64,000 bases of DNA. It comes from Salvelinus alpinus. Its lineage: Eukaryota > Chordata > Actinopteri > Salmoniformes > Salmonidae. Positions within the stretch are counted from its first letter, which is position 1; each line of letters begins with the position of its first letter. Below are positions 24,601-34,348 of the stretch, piece after piece. A model generated the notes under the pieces. The model had not been told where the DNA came from. It saw only the letters and a list, made by a program, of their open reading frames with translations, and searched no databases. A program made the translations under genes and the position numbers. Where the stretch lies: NCBI RefSeq assembly GCF_045679555.1, contig NC_092091.1, positions 11,247,918 to 11,311,917 on the forward strand, written 5' to 3'.

Positions 24601-25327
24601 CCAATGACATTTGTCCAGTTATTTGAAAGCAACTGTCACTATTTACCTGGACGTATGAAGTGCTGTCCACCCAGTGAAGGACAACTTGCCGTTGGACCAA
24701 CATTTCATGGAGTCCCTTGGGTAGGATACGGTCGGACACATCTGTGTGACTCGCACCTGCAGGGATTCCAGCGAGGGACACATATTCTCCTAAATCTGCC
24801 CTGGAGTGAGGACACCTTGACAAGAGGAATAACACATTTCTCCCCAGGCTTGACAATTCATCCTCAGGTTGAGGCGGGCCTCCTTTACCCGCTCGACCTC
24901 TCCTGGGTCTCAATGTCAATTTGGTGGGAGAGGTGATATCTGGTCTGTCCCATTGGAAGTCCAACAAAGCTTCTTTCAATGCATTCTGTATGGAAGCAGC
25001 AGGGCTGGTAGGTTGATTCCTTGGCTGAGCCGAGATTGTTTTCTCACTTGCATCGAACTTTAATTGAAACTCCACCTCGAAGTCTTCAAAAGTTTTGTCT
25101 CGTAGTTCTTTAAAATCAGAGCCCCTGGATATCAGGTTACCATTGCGTCGTCCAGTTCTTGATTGACAGAATTTGTAACCCCATCGCACCTTCTCGAATC
25201 CATACTTATATCCGAAATGAAGCAGAATTCGGAGAATGCCCTGCTTCAGTGGATGGTTTATGACATTGACGTGTCCTGACGGCCGATAATCCACATCAAT
25301 GACAAAAACTAAGTTATGCAAAGCCAT
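9614..25327 (-). CDS. ticrr: TICRR (treslin), complete 22-exon coding gene
   Basis: Treslin is a metazoan Sld3 relative that, with MTBP and TopBP1, loads CDC45 at licensed origins when phosphorylated by CDK. Coding exons, 5' to 3' on the minus strand: 25327-24647, 24558-24288, 24053-23812, 23473-23248, 22206-22062, 21810-21668, 21390-21178, 20740-20595, 20005-19908, 19651-19555, 19463-19381, 18941-18723, 17327-17243, 17064-16995, 16586-16455, 16341-16251, 14303-14245, 14058-13927, 13810-13707, 12386-10136, 10020-9889, 9723-9614. All have GT donors and AG acceptors and join in phase: 5730 nt, 1909 residues (human about 1910). Markers are [76 protein letters not shown] and the C-terminus TYSRKRLLD. 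The CDK sites that bind TopBP1 are kept: T963 in TETPLHK and S994 in VEESPVKP (human T969 and S1001). The exon-15 donor may shift by 3 or 6 nt. Confidence 0.96.
10136..12386 (-). CDS. ticrr: TICRR large exon 20 (serine/proline/threonine-rich C-terminal region)
   Basis: This 2251-nt exon encodes about 750 residues of low-complexity, basic sequence with dozens of SP and TP motifs. Examples are [32 protein letters not shown] and [12 protein letters not shown]. That fits the CDK-target-rich C-terminal half of treslin. It starts at cag|AGTCC (12386) and ends CACT|gtgagt (10136). The upstream frame stays open into intron 19 through a transposase relic, which makes an artificial 866-codon frame. The real protein enters this exon from exon 19 at ...[13 protein letters not shown]. 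Confidence 0.93.
12443..13669 (-). mobile_element. Truncated Tc1-like element in TICRR intron 19
   Basis: The right terminal repeat gtctgaatacttccagaatg ends near 13669. The transposase relic reads leftwards on the minus strand with [20 protein letters not shown] (second catalytic aspartate region) and, before it, [18 protein letters not shown] with the first, in other frames. The left terminal repeat is absent, so the element is truncated about 60 bp before the acceptor of exon 20. It is the same family as the fragments at 789 and 36891. It lies in the same orientation as the host gene. Confidence 0.9.
14928..16200 (-). mobile_element. Tc1-like element in TICRR intron 16
   Basis: The family is shared with 29165-30430. 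Transposase relic on the minus strand: [27 protein letters not shown], then [60 protein letters not shown]-terminal parts ([15 protein letters not shown], then the helix-turn-helix region with [16 protein letters not shown]) lie in other frames, so it is broken by frame changes. The ends (acacaaaaatataaaacac left, gggaccaacactttacatg right) are degraded. It makes up about two thirds of intron 16. Confidence 0.9.
16630..16935 (+). mobile_element. LINE 3' fragment in TICRR intron 14
   Basis: The plus strand encodes the end of a LINE reverse-transcriptase frame (roughly [21 protein letters not shown]) followed by a C-rich tract at 16809-16818 and a tail. Similar C-terminal LINE sequence is common in salmonid repeats. 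It is 5'-truncated as usual for LINEs. It fills most of the 400-bp intron between exons 14 and 15. Confidence 0.6.
17405..18555. repeat. High-copy salmonid dispersed repeat in TICRR intron 12
   Basis: This non-coding block contains tctaaagactgttgacatct and, near the end, cttctgggcctgagtagcag. A divergent relative of its end (ttcaggtcctgaactacagg) lies near 55145. I recognise the sequence as a common salmonid interspersed repeat but cannot assign the family. It accounts for most of intron 12. Confidence 0.55.
18975..19235. mobile_element. Palindromic MITE, copy 2, in TICRR intron 11
   Basis: This is the fullest copy of the MITE. It holds the flank atatgagaccgcataccacg, then tatatggccaatataccacg, the core ggctaagggctgtatccagg and the mirrored end agcccttagccatgatatat. 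The core orientation is opposite to the copies at 3474 and 26305. The element can fold on itself over most of its length. Confidence 0.78.
20210..20340. repeat. Minisatellite of about 40 bp in TICRR intron 8
   Basis: Three to four copies of a unit containing attacatcacattagccgtt and tatcctgtcaagtcaggt stand in tandem. They are followed by a poly-T run at 20341. This array is separate from the donor-site array at 20418-20630. Confidence 0.75.
20418..20630 (-). repeat. 52-bp minisatellite spanning the TICRR exon 8 donor
   Basis: On the minus strand each unit consists of the last 27 nt of exon 8 (ttcctgaggcccaacccaga plus cctgggg) and the first 25 nt of the intron (gtaagatagacctggggata plus agacg). 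The true donor is at 20594-20593. Identical GT donors recur exactly 52 nt downstream (20542-20541) and 104 nt downstream (20490-20489). A rearranged fourth unit carries another gtaag near 20421. Reading past the first donor meets an in-frame TAG at once (GGG GTA AGA TAG). Confidence 0.92.
21055..21190 (-). repeat. 27-bp minisatellite at the TICRR exon 7 donor
   Basis: On the minus strand the exon-7 donor CCCAAC|gtaagtgtctgg (GT at 21177-21176) is followed by four more copies of the unit at exactly 27-nt spacing (21150, 21123, 21096, 21069). Each of these reads CAAC|gcaagtgtctgg. So one GT donor is followed by four GC donor-like copies. Twenty-seven is a multiple of three and the frame stays open, so each downstream site would add nine residues (RKCLVRLAQ-like) in frame. 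Confidence 0.93.
22370..23205. repeat. Minisatellite of about 35 bp in TICRR intron 4
   Basis: About 25 copies, by counting tctcagaccc-type starts, of a unit reading agaccctactgtaactacga gtcgctagtcatctc, with shorter variants (taccgtcaccgcgagtcgtc). It fills most of intron 4, ending about 40 bp from the exon-4 donor, and does not include a splice site. Confidence 0.93.
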
Positions 25328-25340
25328 GGCTGGAACGGGA

Positions 25341-25755
25341 CACTTGCTCCATGTACACCAAGTAGATAGTTGTCACGAAGTTAGCAAATTTCTCATCTGG
25401 TTGAACATGAACTGGCTAATGCTACCTTCAGATACAACAGTTGCTAACGTTAGCTAGCTACTTGGCTCAAGCGAGCGAAACAAGCTGTTTAAGATTTTTT
25501 GTTTGTTTACCATAAACCGGTTTTGGAATGAGCAGACGCCTGCACTTGCTCCATGTACACCAAGTAGATAGTTGTCACGAAGTTAGCAAATTTCTCATCT
25601 GGTTGAACATGAACTGGCTAATGCTACCTTCAGATACAACAGTTGCTAACGTTAGCTAGCTTGCTAGCTACTTGGCCCAAGCGAGCGAAACAAGCTTTGT
25701 TTACGATTTTTTGTTTGTTTACCATAAACCGGTTTTGGAATGAGCAGACGCCCGC
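25341..25755. repeat. 202-bp tandem duplication upstream of TICRR start
   Basis: The block starting cacttgctccatgtacacca at 25341 begins again at 25543 with near identity through ggttttggaatgagcagacg. The second copy has a few extra bases (an added ttgctagc block and a changed poly-T flank). The first copy begins about 14 bp upstream of the TICRR ATG, so 5' UTR and probably core promoter sequence are present twice. Confidence 0.93.
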
Positions 25756-26040
25756 GCCAATATAGTTGCGACGTGTTGAATAGCTAATTATTTAGACGCA
25801 AAATTGTCACACGTTTGTTTTTTTTTTTTATCATACTAAAACGTATCTACCATTATAGTTTTAAAGATTCGCCATTTTACTGCTCCTTCTCCTCTCAAAC
25901 TCTTCGCGCCCCCGTCTTGAAGCCCCTCCCTCCTTGCTGTGATTGGTAACATTGCACTCGATCGGTTCTCATTCGCCCAATGTGAGTAGAATACTTGTCG
26001 ATGATTTGCCACCACTGTCACAGTAATCTCCGATTGGATT
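25756..26040 (-). promoter_or_regulatory. Probable TICRR promoter region
   Basis: The region contains CCAAT on both strands (gcgccaatat near 25755, gtgattggtaac near 25941) and an E2F-like cttcgcgccc near 25905 in a locally GC-rich stretch. E2F and CCAAT sites fit an S-phase replication gene, but no transcription start can be proved from sequence. Confidence 0.4.
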
Positions 26041-26304
26041 AAATCAATCATCTCTGTAAAATCTAAATACCCTATCAAAGTTCTTTTGTTCTTTTTTGAA
26101 TGGGCTTCACGCTAATATCAAGTTCATGAAAATAAATTCATGAAAATGTCATGTGAGATATATTTTAAATGATATTCGTATTCGTGGATTAATTTACCTT
26201 CACCCAATGCCTTTAATGGTTTTCGATTTGACAGACTCACAGAGAGAATAAATAATTTAGTTGTGGTGTCTGCCGTAAAATATTCTCTAATAAGGCTGCC
26301 AAGT

Positions 26305-26413
26305 GGGTGTGGTATATGGCCAATATACCATGGCTAAGGGCTGTTCTTAAACACGACACAACGCGGAGTTCCTGGATACAGCTCTTTGCCGTGGTATATT
26401 GGCCATTTACCAC
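26305..26413. mobile_element. Palindromic MITE, copy 3
   Basis: Starts gtgtggtatatggccaatat and ends with the mirrored gtggtatattggccattta. The core gggctgttcttaaacacgac has the same orientation as copy 1. It interrupts or abuts the left part of the older hAT-like element that continues to 29151. Confidence 0.78.
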
Positions 26414-27948
26414 CACTGTATGCTGCTGCATAAATGATGCAATATGCCAGGGAGATATGTACATACTGTAGCTAAGAAATTAATACTAAGTGTATGTTGT
26501 GTAGTCAGCTATTAGTAGCCCATGTGCCTCACCCTAATAAGTTTGTCCCTTTCCCCCTCATAACTTAGCCTACTGTTCTGACTTGGTGGTGCAGATGTAG
26601 TCTATAGCCTGTTTTAGAGAAACGTCATCATCGAATATCGCAAGAGCCTTCTTCGTCTGCTTATATGCCCCCTTTATTTATCCTGTGGTTCTGACTTGGT
26701 GTACAGGGAGAATACTGTAAGAACGTCCCATCTTCTGAATTCTGTCACTGTACATTTCAAAAGTGCTGACAATTTTTTTTTTATATTGACGACGTCAGTC
26801 TTAGCTCGCTCATGAATGTATTAATCTAAATTACGCATTGCCTCTTATCCACTCATCATTCCCTTATGCCATAGTTTGTACATCTCAATTGTTATAAGCC
26901 TATTACTCATATACGTCTATTTCATTCATCTTATTCATCATTTTAGGAAATGTTGGAATTATTTAATTATTTTGCTTACTTTGTGTATTATATTAAGCTC
27001 CAGTGCTTTTCTTGACGAGGAAGGGGTACTATATAATGTTGTCATGTATGCCAGAGAAAGGTCTCTTCCCATTCAAATATTTGTAATAGACATGTGATTC
27101 CAGTTGATATTGCGAGGGTTGTTTTGTTTACGCAATGCAATGTGCGTCGGTATATTGTCTATAAAAGTGGATCTTCATGATTGTATTTTCCTTCCTTTTG
27201 AGACCACATGGGCCTTATAAAATACTTCAAATAGTAAGCTAACCACTGACTCTGGGTCTCTCTTCCCCTCTCTCTCTCTCTCTCTCTCCCTCTGTGTGGT
27301 GACTTAAAGAAGAGTAAAGTTAAGGCCACAACATCTTGCTGAATGTATCTGAATTTCTGTCGGTGTCCGTTATGTAAGTGCTGAACAAATAGGCCTACCT
27401 CATCGCAGCTCGTTTGCATTTGCTTATACTTAAGAGCTAAGTGTTAATTATATTAGAACAAACATTATGAATTTACTGAACATAAATCTAATAATGTTTG
27501 TGTATGGTTCAAAGGCAGTGGCGTGCCGTGGGCCTGGGGCCTGGGCCTTCAGTGAGGTACTACACAGTCCCACCCGAATTAATCCACCTCTTATTACCAT
27601 CATTATGATGCCATGGCTCTAGACACTATACATTTAGACAGAAACGCAGTATAACCAGGCGTTGCGTCACCTTGAAATTGACAAATTGACATTTTTGGGT
27701 AAACAGTGTTTACCCAAAAACATGACACAATCAATGAGTCTTTTCAATATTTCCCTTCACCTTTTCATTGTGCAGCTCCGTTGCCCTGCGCGCTTGTTAG
27801 TTGAGCTGTAGATCCACTCCGGTGTCCCCAAAAGTTTTCAAAAGCACAATTGCTTGTAAGTGCCCAGCCGTACTTTGGTGTCTCGTTGCTGCCTTGGTTA
27901 GACAACTCAAGTGTGCAAAGCCAGTGTGGCTCCAAACACCAAATCGAT

Positions 27949-28184
27949 CACTTGCAAATAATAGGCATTCCCAGCAGTACAGTTTGCAGTGCTTCTCGGA
28001 GCCTGTGAGCCATTGACAGCGCTCGTAGTTGAAACTTTGAAAGTGGCTTTCCCGCCTGTGACAGGCTTTGTGGCGTCGGGCGACCTCTCCTTACAATGTC
28101 TAACTTTTCTTGAAAAGTTCGTCTTGAGAATGGCGTTAAAATTATATCCTCGACCAAATCGATATCTTCTCCTCCTTCCGCCAT
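27949..28184 (-). pseudogene. hAT transposase N-terminal remnant (ZMYM1-like)
   Basis: The frame starts MAEGGEDIDLVEDIILTPFS and includes FQEKLDIVRRGRPTP, which resembles the N-terminus of the ZMYM1-like hAT transposases of vertebrates. Parts that look like the following TTF-type zinc finger (HCKLYCWECLLFA-like) are in another frame. The catalytic region is absent. Assignment is from memory of the family. Confidence 0.6.
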
Positions 28185-28326
28185 TGTGGGTTGAAAAAAC
28201 AGCTTAGTAGTACGTGAATTAATTCGTTTATCAAATTCAGTTTCCTAGATCTGCATAGACCTGCCCATAGGACCTGCCTCTCAATATTGGTAATCCAATC
28301 AAAAGACGTGCACGCACTACGCCTGC

Positions 28327-28368
28327 TAGCTGGCTCCTGTGTAACACTGGAGCCAGCTAGCAGGCGTA
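28327..28368. repeat. Short inverted repeat inside the hAT element
   Basis: The arms gcctgctagctggctcc and ggagccagctagcaggc are perfect 17-nt complements separated by about 9 nt. This is a strong stem-loop in the 5' non-coding part of the element. Confidence 0.9.
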
Positions 28369-29164
28369 CAATAGCCAACTCTAAAGCTGAATGGTTGACA
28401 CTAAATTTATTTCCATTCACTATAAGCTACAAGCGCCCGCACTGTTGATTCTGAAGGCCTGAGGGCAGATTTTAGACCCCTGGCAACACATGATGGCTGA
28501 ATATGATTGGATAAAAGATCTAACATAAAGACCAGCCCTCCAAATCTCAACCTGGGGCTGGAAGCAGTGGAACCAAGAGGAAAGCTATGAAATGAAGAGT
28601 ATAACTCTTACTCTGGGGAATAATTTAATACATATTTGTGGGAAAATATATTTAATTTTTTTTAAATATTCTGATGATGTTTAGGCCAGCAGAGAAGGCC
28701 TTGCAGGCCCTGACGGCCCACCACTGTTCAAAGGTCAAAACTCATGTCGACATTCATTATTATCGAAGGAGAATGCGGTTCTTCTCGACTCGCACAAATC
28801 CACAAGGAGTCAGTAGAAACCACATTTGTTTAAGCAAGTCAGCCATAATCAGCTATGTTTTTTTATAAAAGACAGTAAATGAGGCTGAAGGAAATGTTTC
28901 GCTGCCAGACAAGGCTCCGCTGATGTGTGGCATGTGTAGCGGTGGTACGGATCTACTCCACGGTGCTGAAAGGAAAGCTCTGCAGTTGTGACAGCTTTAT
29001 GTCGGCCATAACAGTTTGTGGGCACCGTTTGTCACCGTTATAGGGCAATTCATGTATTGTTTAGTGTTGTGCTGTGGCTTTGCAGGCATGCATAAAAAAA
29101 TGAAAAAGTTGAGTTTGCCAAAACAAGATTTACATGCTAAAATCGCCACTGAAGGGAAGGACGT

Positions 29165-30430
29165 GGATCAGAAACCCAGTAAGTATATGGTGTGACCACC
29201 ATTTGCCTCATGCAAAGCGACATCTCCTCCGCTTCGGGGAGCTGTTGATTGTGGCCTATGGAATGTTGTCCTATTTCTCTTCAATGGCTGTGTGAAGTTG
29301 CTGGATATTGGCGGGAACTGGAACACGCTGTCGTACACATCGATCCAGAGCATCCCAAACATGTTCAATGGGTGGCATGTCTGGTAAGGATGCAGACCAT
29401 GGAAGAACTTGGACATTTTTAGCTTCCAGGAATTGTGTACAGATCCTTGCGACATGGGGCTGTGTATTATCATGCTGAAACATGAGGTGGTGGCGGATGA
29501 ATGGCACGACAATGGGCCTCAAGATCTCGTCATGGTATCTCTGTGCATTGAATTGCCATCAATAAAATGCAATTGTTTTCGTTGTACAAAGCTTATGCCT
29601 GCCCGTACCATAAACCCACCTCCACCATGGGGCACTCTGTTCACAATGTTGACATCAGCAAACTGTTCGCACACATGACGCCATACGCCCGGTACAGTTG
29701 AATCCGGGATTCATCCGTGAAACACACACTTCTCCAGCATGCCAGTGGTCATCGAAGGAGAGCATTTGCCCACTAAAGTCAGTTACGACGCTGAACTGCA
29801 GTCAGGCAAGACCCTGGTGAGGACGACGAGCACACAGATGAGTTTCCCGAAGACGGTTTCTGACAGTTTGTGCAGAAATTCTTCGGCTCTGCAAACCCAC
29901 ATTTTCATCAGCTGTCTGAGTGGCTGGTCTCAGACGATCCCGCAGGTGAAGAAGCCAGATGTGAAGGTCCTGAGCTGGCGTGGTTGCACATGGTCTGCGG
30001 TTGTGAAGCCTGTTGGACATAATTTAATGATAATTTCTCTACCATAGAAAAGTATCTGGCAACAGCTCTGGTGGACATTCCTGCAGTCAGCATGCCAATT
30101 GCACAGTCCCTCAAACTTGAGACATCTGTGGCATTGTGTTGTGTGACAAAACTGCACATTTTAGAGTTGCCTTTTATTGTCCCCAGCACAAGGTGCACCT
30201 GTGTAATGATCATGCTGATTAGTCAGCTTCTTGATATGCCACACCTGTCAGGTGGATGGATTATCTTGGCAAAGAAGAAATGCTCACTAACAAGGATGTA
30301 AACAAATTTGTGCACAAAATTGAGAGAAATAAGCTTTTTGTGCATATGGAACATTTCTGGGATCTTTTATTTCAGCTCATGAAACATGAGACCAACACTT
30401 TACATGTTGCGTTTATATTTTTGTTCAGTG
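29165..30430 (-). mobile_element. Tc1-like element, left end truncated
   Basis: Same family and orientation as 14928-16200. The right end reads gcgtttatatttttgttcag. The relic on the minus strand has [36 protein letters not shown] and [21 protein letters not shown]-terminal parts start [36 protein letters not shown]. Frame changes break it into at least three pieces. The left terminal repeat is missing; it starts immediately beside the hAT end at 29151. Confidence 0.9.
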
Positions 30431-31204
30431 TAATTTTACATTTACTATGTTATGTCTTGTCTGAGACCAGGCTGCGGTCACAGGTCTACTGTTAATGTCT
30501 GTGGAAGTCTTCACAAAGTTGACTTTATTAGAAACAATAATTTCTGGTAATCTGTTTTGATATACATCTCAGGGTGATGAGCTAGTGGCCAGACTGATGT
30601 TATTGACACATTGAATCAAATGTATACTTTCCAGAAAATATATTTTTCTATTACTTAACAGTTTTACTCATACATTTTCTCCTAAAGCCGCTCATTCATG
30701 ATCTTGCTTTAATTTTGTATGGAGTAATTTTCTCCTGATGAATAATTGATTGTCCCAGATCATCCTATACTTAAAGCCTATACTTTCAGCCTTAAAGCTT
30801 ATAACTAAAAGACGCTTTTCAATCAGAATTCTTTGCATCTCTTAGTTGTACACATACTACAAAAATCTCAACAGGCAATTTAAGAAGTCCACTATCACGC
30901 AATACTTAAAAAAAAAAGGTCCACTGTTACACTCTTACCTCGTTGTCTGTTCTGTGCAGTTGAGGCATTAGAAGGCGTGGGCGCGTTCCAGTGGAACAGT
31001 TTTTATGCAGTCGATGCGAATTGGTTCTCTCTTCAACCAGTTAATTGTACACGTTTATTTCGAAATTATAAAGAACAACTTTTATCAACAATGGCAGCTC
31101 AAGATTCACAATTGTGTTGTTAAAATAGAGACCTTGAAAATGTTTTCTGTTGAAAAATAAAAAAAGTTAAATAAACTATAATTATTGATTATGTAGGCCT
31201 AGAT
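30431..31204. other. Intergenic, nothing recognised
   Basis: AT-rich sequence without domain-bearing frames. No repeat of the kinds seen elsewhere in the window is evident. Confidence 0.4.
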
Positions 31205-31318
31205 CGGCGGTGCACAATTGGCACAGTGTCGTCCGGGTTAGGGTTTGGCCAGGGTAGACCGTTATTGTAAATAAGAATGTGTTCTTAACCGACTTGCCTT
31301 GGTAAATAAAAGGTTAAA
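31205..31318 (+). repeat. SINE 3' half
   Basis: Contains gcggtgcacaattggcacag, tagggtttggccagggtaga and the tail aaataagaatgtgttcttaa, the 3' part of the salmonid SINE seen complete at 41814-41994. The tRNA-like head is missing. Confidence 0.85.
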
Positions 31319-31454
31319 TATAAAAATTAAAAATAAATAAAAAGATCTCTCCCTGGTACAAATATATTTGGAAAAAACGTCCTTTGTCTGGGCTGTCCAT
31401 TTTATTCCCATAAAGTATCCATGCACAACAAACTACAACGTGTTTCAAACCTGA

Positions 31455-33900
31455 TATAAAGTTTGAGATGCCGCACCCAACGGGATAAGAAGAAACGACT
31501 ATCAGAGGCAGAGGAGACCGTTCACACGGTCCCAGAACCCACGGGTCTGAGTGTCTTTAATTTATCAAGCAAGATATTGAGCCCTGCCCATGTCTCTTTG
31601 CTTAATAAAGGGTTATCTTTTGTGCCTACAACCCAGTGCAACGACTTTGATGTGAAGGTAGACATGTTCAAGTTTTTTAGAAACATCTGTTTAAGGGAAT
31701 ACTTTAGCTCCCCTAATCCTGCCTATTGACCCAGTAGGTTGCTCACCTGCACATACTCCGACTCCTTTTAGAAGCAACAGTTATTTTATACCTCCAGCCA
31801 ATCGCAATCACTCTATCGAGACATATTGCAGACTTGTTGAAAAAGATGTTGCTCATCTCCTTAAGAACAAACAGGAGTCCAAATCTTTCCATAATTTACA
31901 TAAGGATAAAAAACAAGCTTTGCTTGATTTACATTCCGATACCTCAGTCCTTATTCATACTGCTGATAAGGGTGAGTCGGTTGTACTCATGGATAGGACA
32001 GCTTATGTAAATGAGTGTCATAGACAGCTGCTTGACAACACCTTTAACAAGAAATTCAGAAGTGACCCCCCCTTTCCCAATTTCAGAACACTATCTTTAT
32101 TGTAAAGGACACCAGCAGTATGATCTCTATCATTGAATCTCTTGATCCTCTCCCTGAGAATACCTTGTTAGTTACTTTTGATGTTGAGTAGTTATACACA
32201 AATATTCCACACGAGGGCGGTATTGAAGCTATGGAACATTTTCTTCTGCAACGTGACCCTAATGAACTACCTTCCAGTGCATGCATTGGCTGAAATAGTA
32301 CTCACACACAACTATTTCATGTTTATAAATTATTTCTTTATTCAGACGAAGGGTACTGCTATGGGATCCCCCATGGCTCCTAACTATGCTAATTTGTATG
32401 TGGGTTACATGGAGAAACAGACTATTTTCAACCCTCTCAAAAATGTTTTCTTGCCTAACATCATTATTTGGAAACGGTATATTGATGATATTTTTGTTCT
32501 ATGGAGGGGTGATGCAAAACGGCTCCAGGCATTCCATGCTTTTCTTAACTCCTGTTCTGAACATTTGAGATTTACTATGCAATCTGATACACGTCAAATC
32601 AGTTTTCTTGATCTCCTGATCTTGTGTGAAAATAATGTTCTATACACTGATCTTTACAGGAAACCTACTGATCGTAACAGTTTGTTGAGGGCTGACAGTT
32701 GTCACCCACTTCCCTTGAAAAATAGTTTGCCCTACAGCCAATTCTGTCAAATCAAAAGAATTTGCAAAAAACAATCAGATTTCGACAGAAATATGGCTGA
32801 CACGCAAAGAAAATTCAAGGAGAGGGGGTACAAAAATGATCTGTTTAATATTGCCATTGAGAAAATTCAAAACATGACCTTTTTCAAGGGCAGTCTCGCA
32901 GAAAGACGCATTCTTGCATTCTAACTACCCGCTATTCAAAGCGCTCTGAACAAATTAAGGGAATCGTTCACAAACATTGGCACATTCTAAAATCCGATGA
33001 TAGTCTCGGTAATGTGTTTTCGGACCTTCCCTTGGTCGTATTCTCGCCGGGCAGAAATCTCAGAGACCAGTTGGTACACTCTGATTTACCACTCCAAGAT
33101 ATTCCTGAACAACGTCTATTTGCGCCCCTACTGGATGGAAATTACAAGTGTAATGGCTGTGCTCAATGCAATGGCACTTATAAATGCAGATCCTTCAAAC
33201 ACCCACGAACAGGGAAATCGAGCCCAATCAAAGGTGTTATTACGTGCTCCACTAAGGCAGTTATTTATCTTATAACTTGTCCTTGTGGTAAAAATGATGT
33301 GGGTAAAACAAAGCGCGAATTAAAAGTACGTATCTCAGAGCATCGTAGCACCATTAGGTGCAAAAACTTGACTTACCCAGTTGCGGCCCACTTTTTGGAG
33401 GCAGGCCACTTGATTTCGTCTCTGCGTTATATTGGCATCGAACATGTCACCCTCCCTAGGAGAGGGGGTGACCTTGATCATTTATTGTTAAAACGAGAGG
33501 CTGCCTGGATCTTTAACTGAAAGACCCTTGCTCCCTTCGGTCTCAACGTAGACTTTGATCTGAAGCCATTCTTGTGACTTTGCCATTGTAATTGTTTGTA
33601 AGCTTGTGTAGTATCAAATGAATCTATGATCGTATGCTATCCATTTGTTTTTTGTATGCTGTTCTTTGTATGCCATTTTAATATTTGAGAATTAACCAAT
33701 GATATTAGGCCACTCTTGGCCATGATTACAGACACCTGTGTGTCTTTTGACACTATATAAACGAGTCATCCCGCAGTGTTTGTGATTATACCGATGAAGA
33801 CAGCTTGGCTGTCGAAACGTTGGATATTACATTTTTGCATCTGAGCTCCTAGAGTGTGCCTCTCTCTTTTATTTTCAAGTTTTCTACTCCGCTAGCCAGC
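31455..33900 (+). mobile_element. Penelope-like retroelement, degraded
   Basis: A reverse transcriptase region (about 31460-32924) shows QTKGTAMGSPMAPNYANLYV and the catalytic box YIDDIFVLW, followed by QISFLDLLI and LYRKPTDRN, typical of Penelope-like elements. A C-terminal GIY-YIG endonuclease region follows (about 33014-33520), with CNGCAQCNGTYKC, IYLITCPCGKNDVGKTKREL and RISEHRSTIR, and the end KREAAWIFN. A 3' tail runs to about 33900. The copy is broken by a handful of changes and looks moderately old. This order fits the Neptune-type elements of fishes rather than a host gene. Confidence 0.9.
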
Positions 33901-34348
33901 ACCTCGGCTAAATAGGTGTGCGTTTCTTTTTCTTCTAGACTATAACGTTTTACCACATCACACACCATTAGAGCTTTGTTAACATACATATGACAGTAGT
34001 TATGTGTCAGAAAAAATCATAACAAATTCAATTTCTTAGAAATTAAAGAGGAGATTTTACTGAAAATTAAAGTTTGTCATACGTTTTAAGTCTTTAACAA
34101 GAAGAATGATGTTGCGCTATGACAACATCTCAGACAATCTGTTGTGAAAATCCAACCCCTGCACATTGACTCGGTACTGGTAACCCGTGTTATCGTTTGT
34201 GTATTGTGTATTATTATTATTTCTCTATATTGTTCGGTGAAGGTCCTGTAAGTCAGAATTTCACTGTTAGTCTACACCTGTTGTTTACGAAGCATGTTAC
34301 AAATGAAATTAGATTTTAATCCCAAATTAATGGACATTTTTACATATA

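Larger units (their letters stand above)
27516..28726 (-). mobile_element. hAT-type DNA transposon with intact 8-bp target duplication
   Basis: The ends are inverted: left cagtggcgtgccgtgggcct, right (as read on the minus strand) cagtggtgggccgtcagggc. The 8-bp sequence ttcaaagg flanks both sides (27508-27515 and 28727-28734), the hallmark of hAT insertion. A transposase 5' remnant reads on the minus strand from 28184. At 1211 bp it is an internally deleted, non-autonomous derivative. A CT microsatellite and about 600 bp of other sequence lie outside its left end. Confidence 0.93.
26414..29151 (-). mobile_element. Older hAT-like element, interrupted by a second hAT element
   Basis: Two blocks, 26414-26900 and 28817-29151, match 45850-45360 and 45340-45044 respectively in reverse order. 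Shared words are aactatggcataatggga versus its complement here, and gtttaagcaagtcag versus cttgcttaaac. The right end reads gctaaaatcgccactg, the same terminal sequence as the start of the copy at 45044. The 1.9 kb between the blocks contains the younger hAT insertion (27516-28726) and about 600 bp not present in the other copy. No coding frame is recognised outside that insertion. Confidence 0.7.

Noticed and set aside
33014-33520. Host GIY-YIG endonuclease gene
   Set aside because: It follows a Penelope-type reverse transcriptase in the same strand, in the usual order for such elements, and lacks host exon structure.
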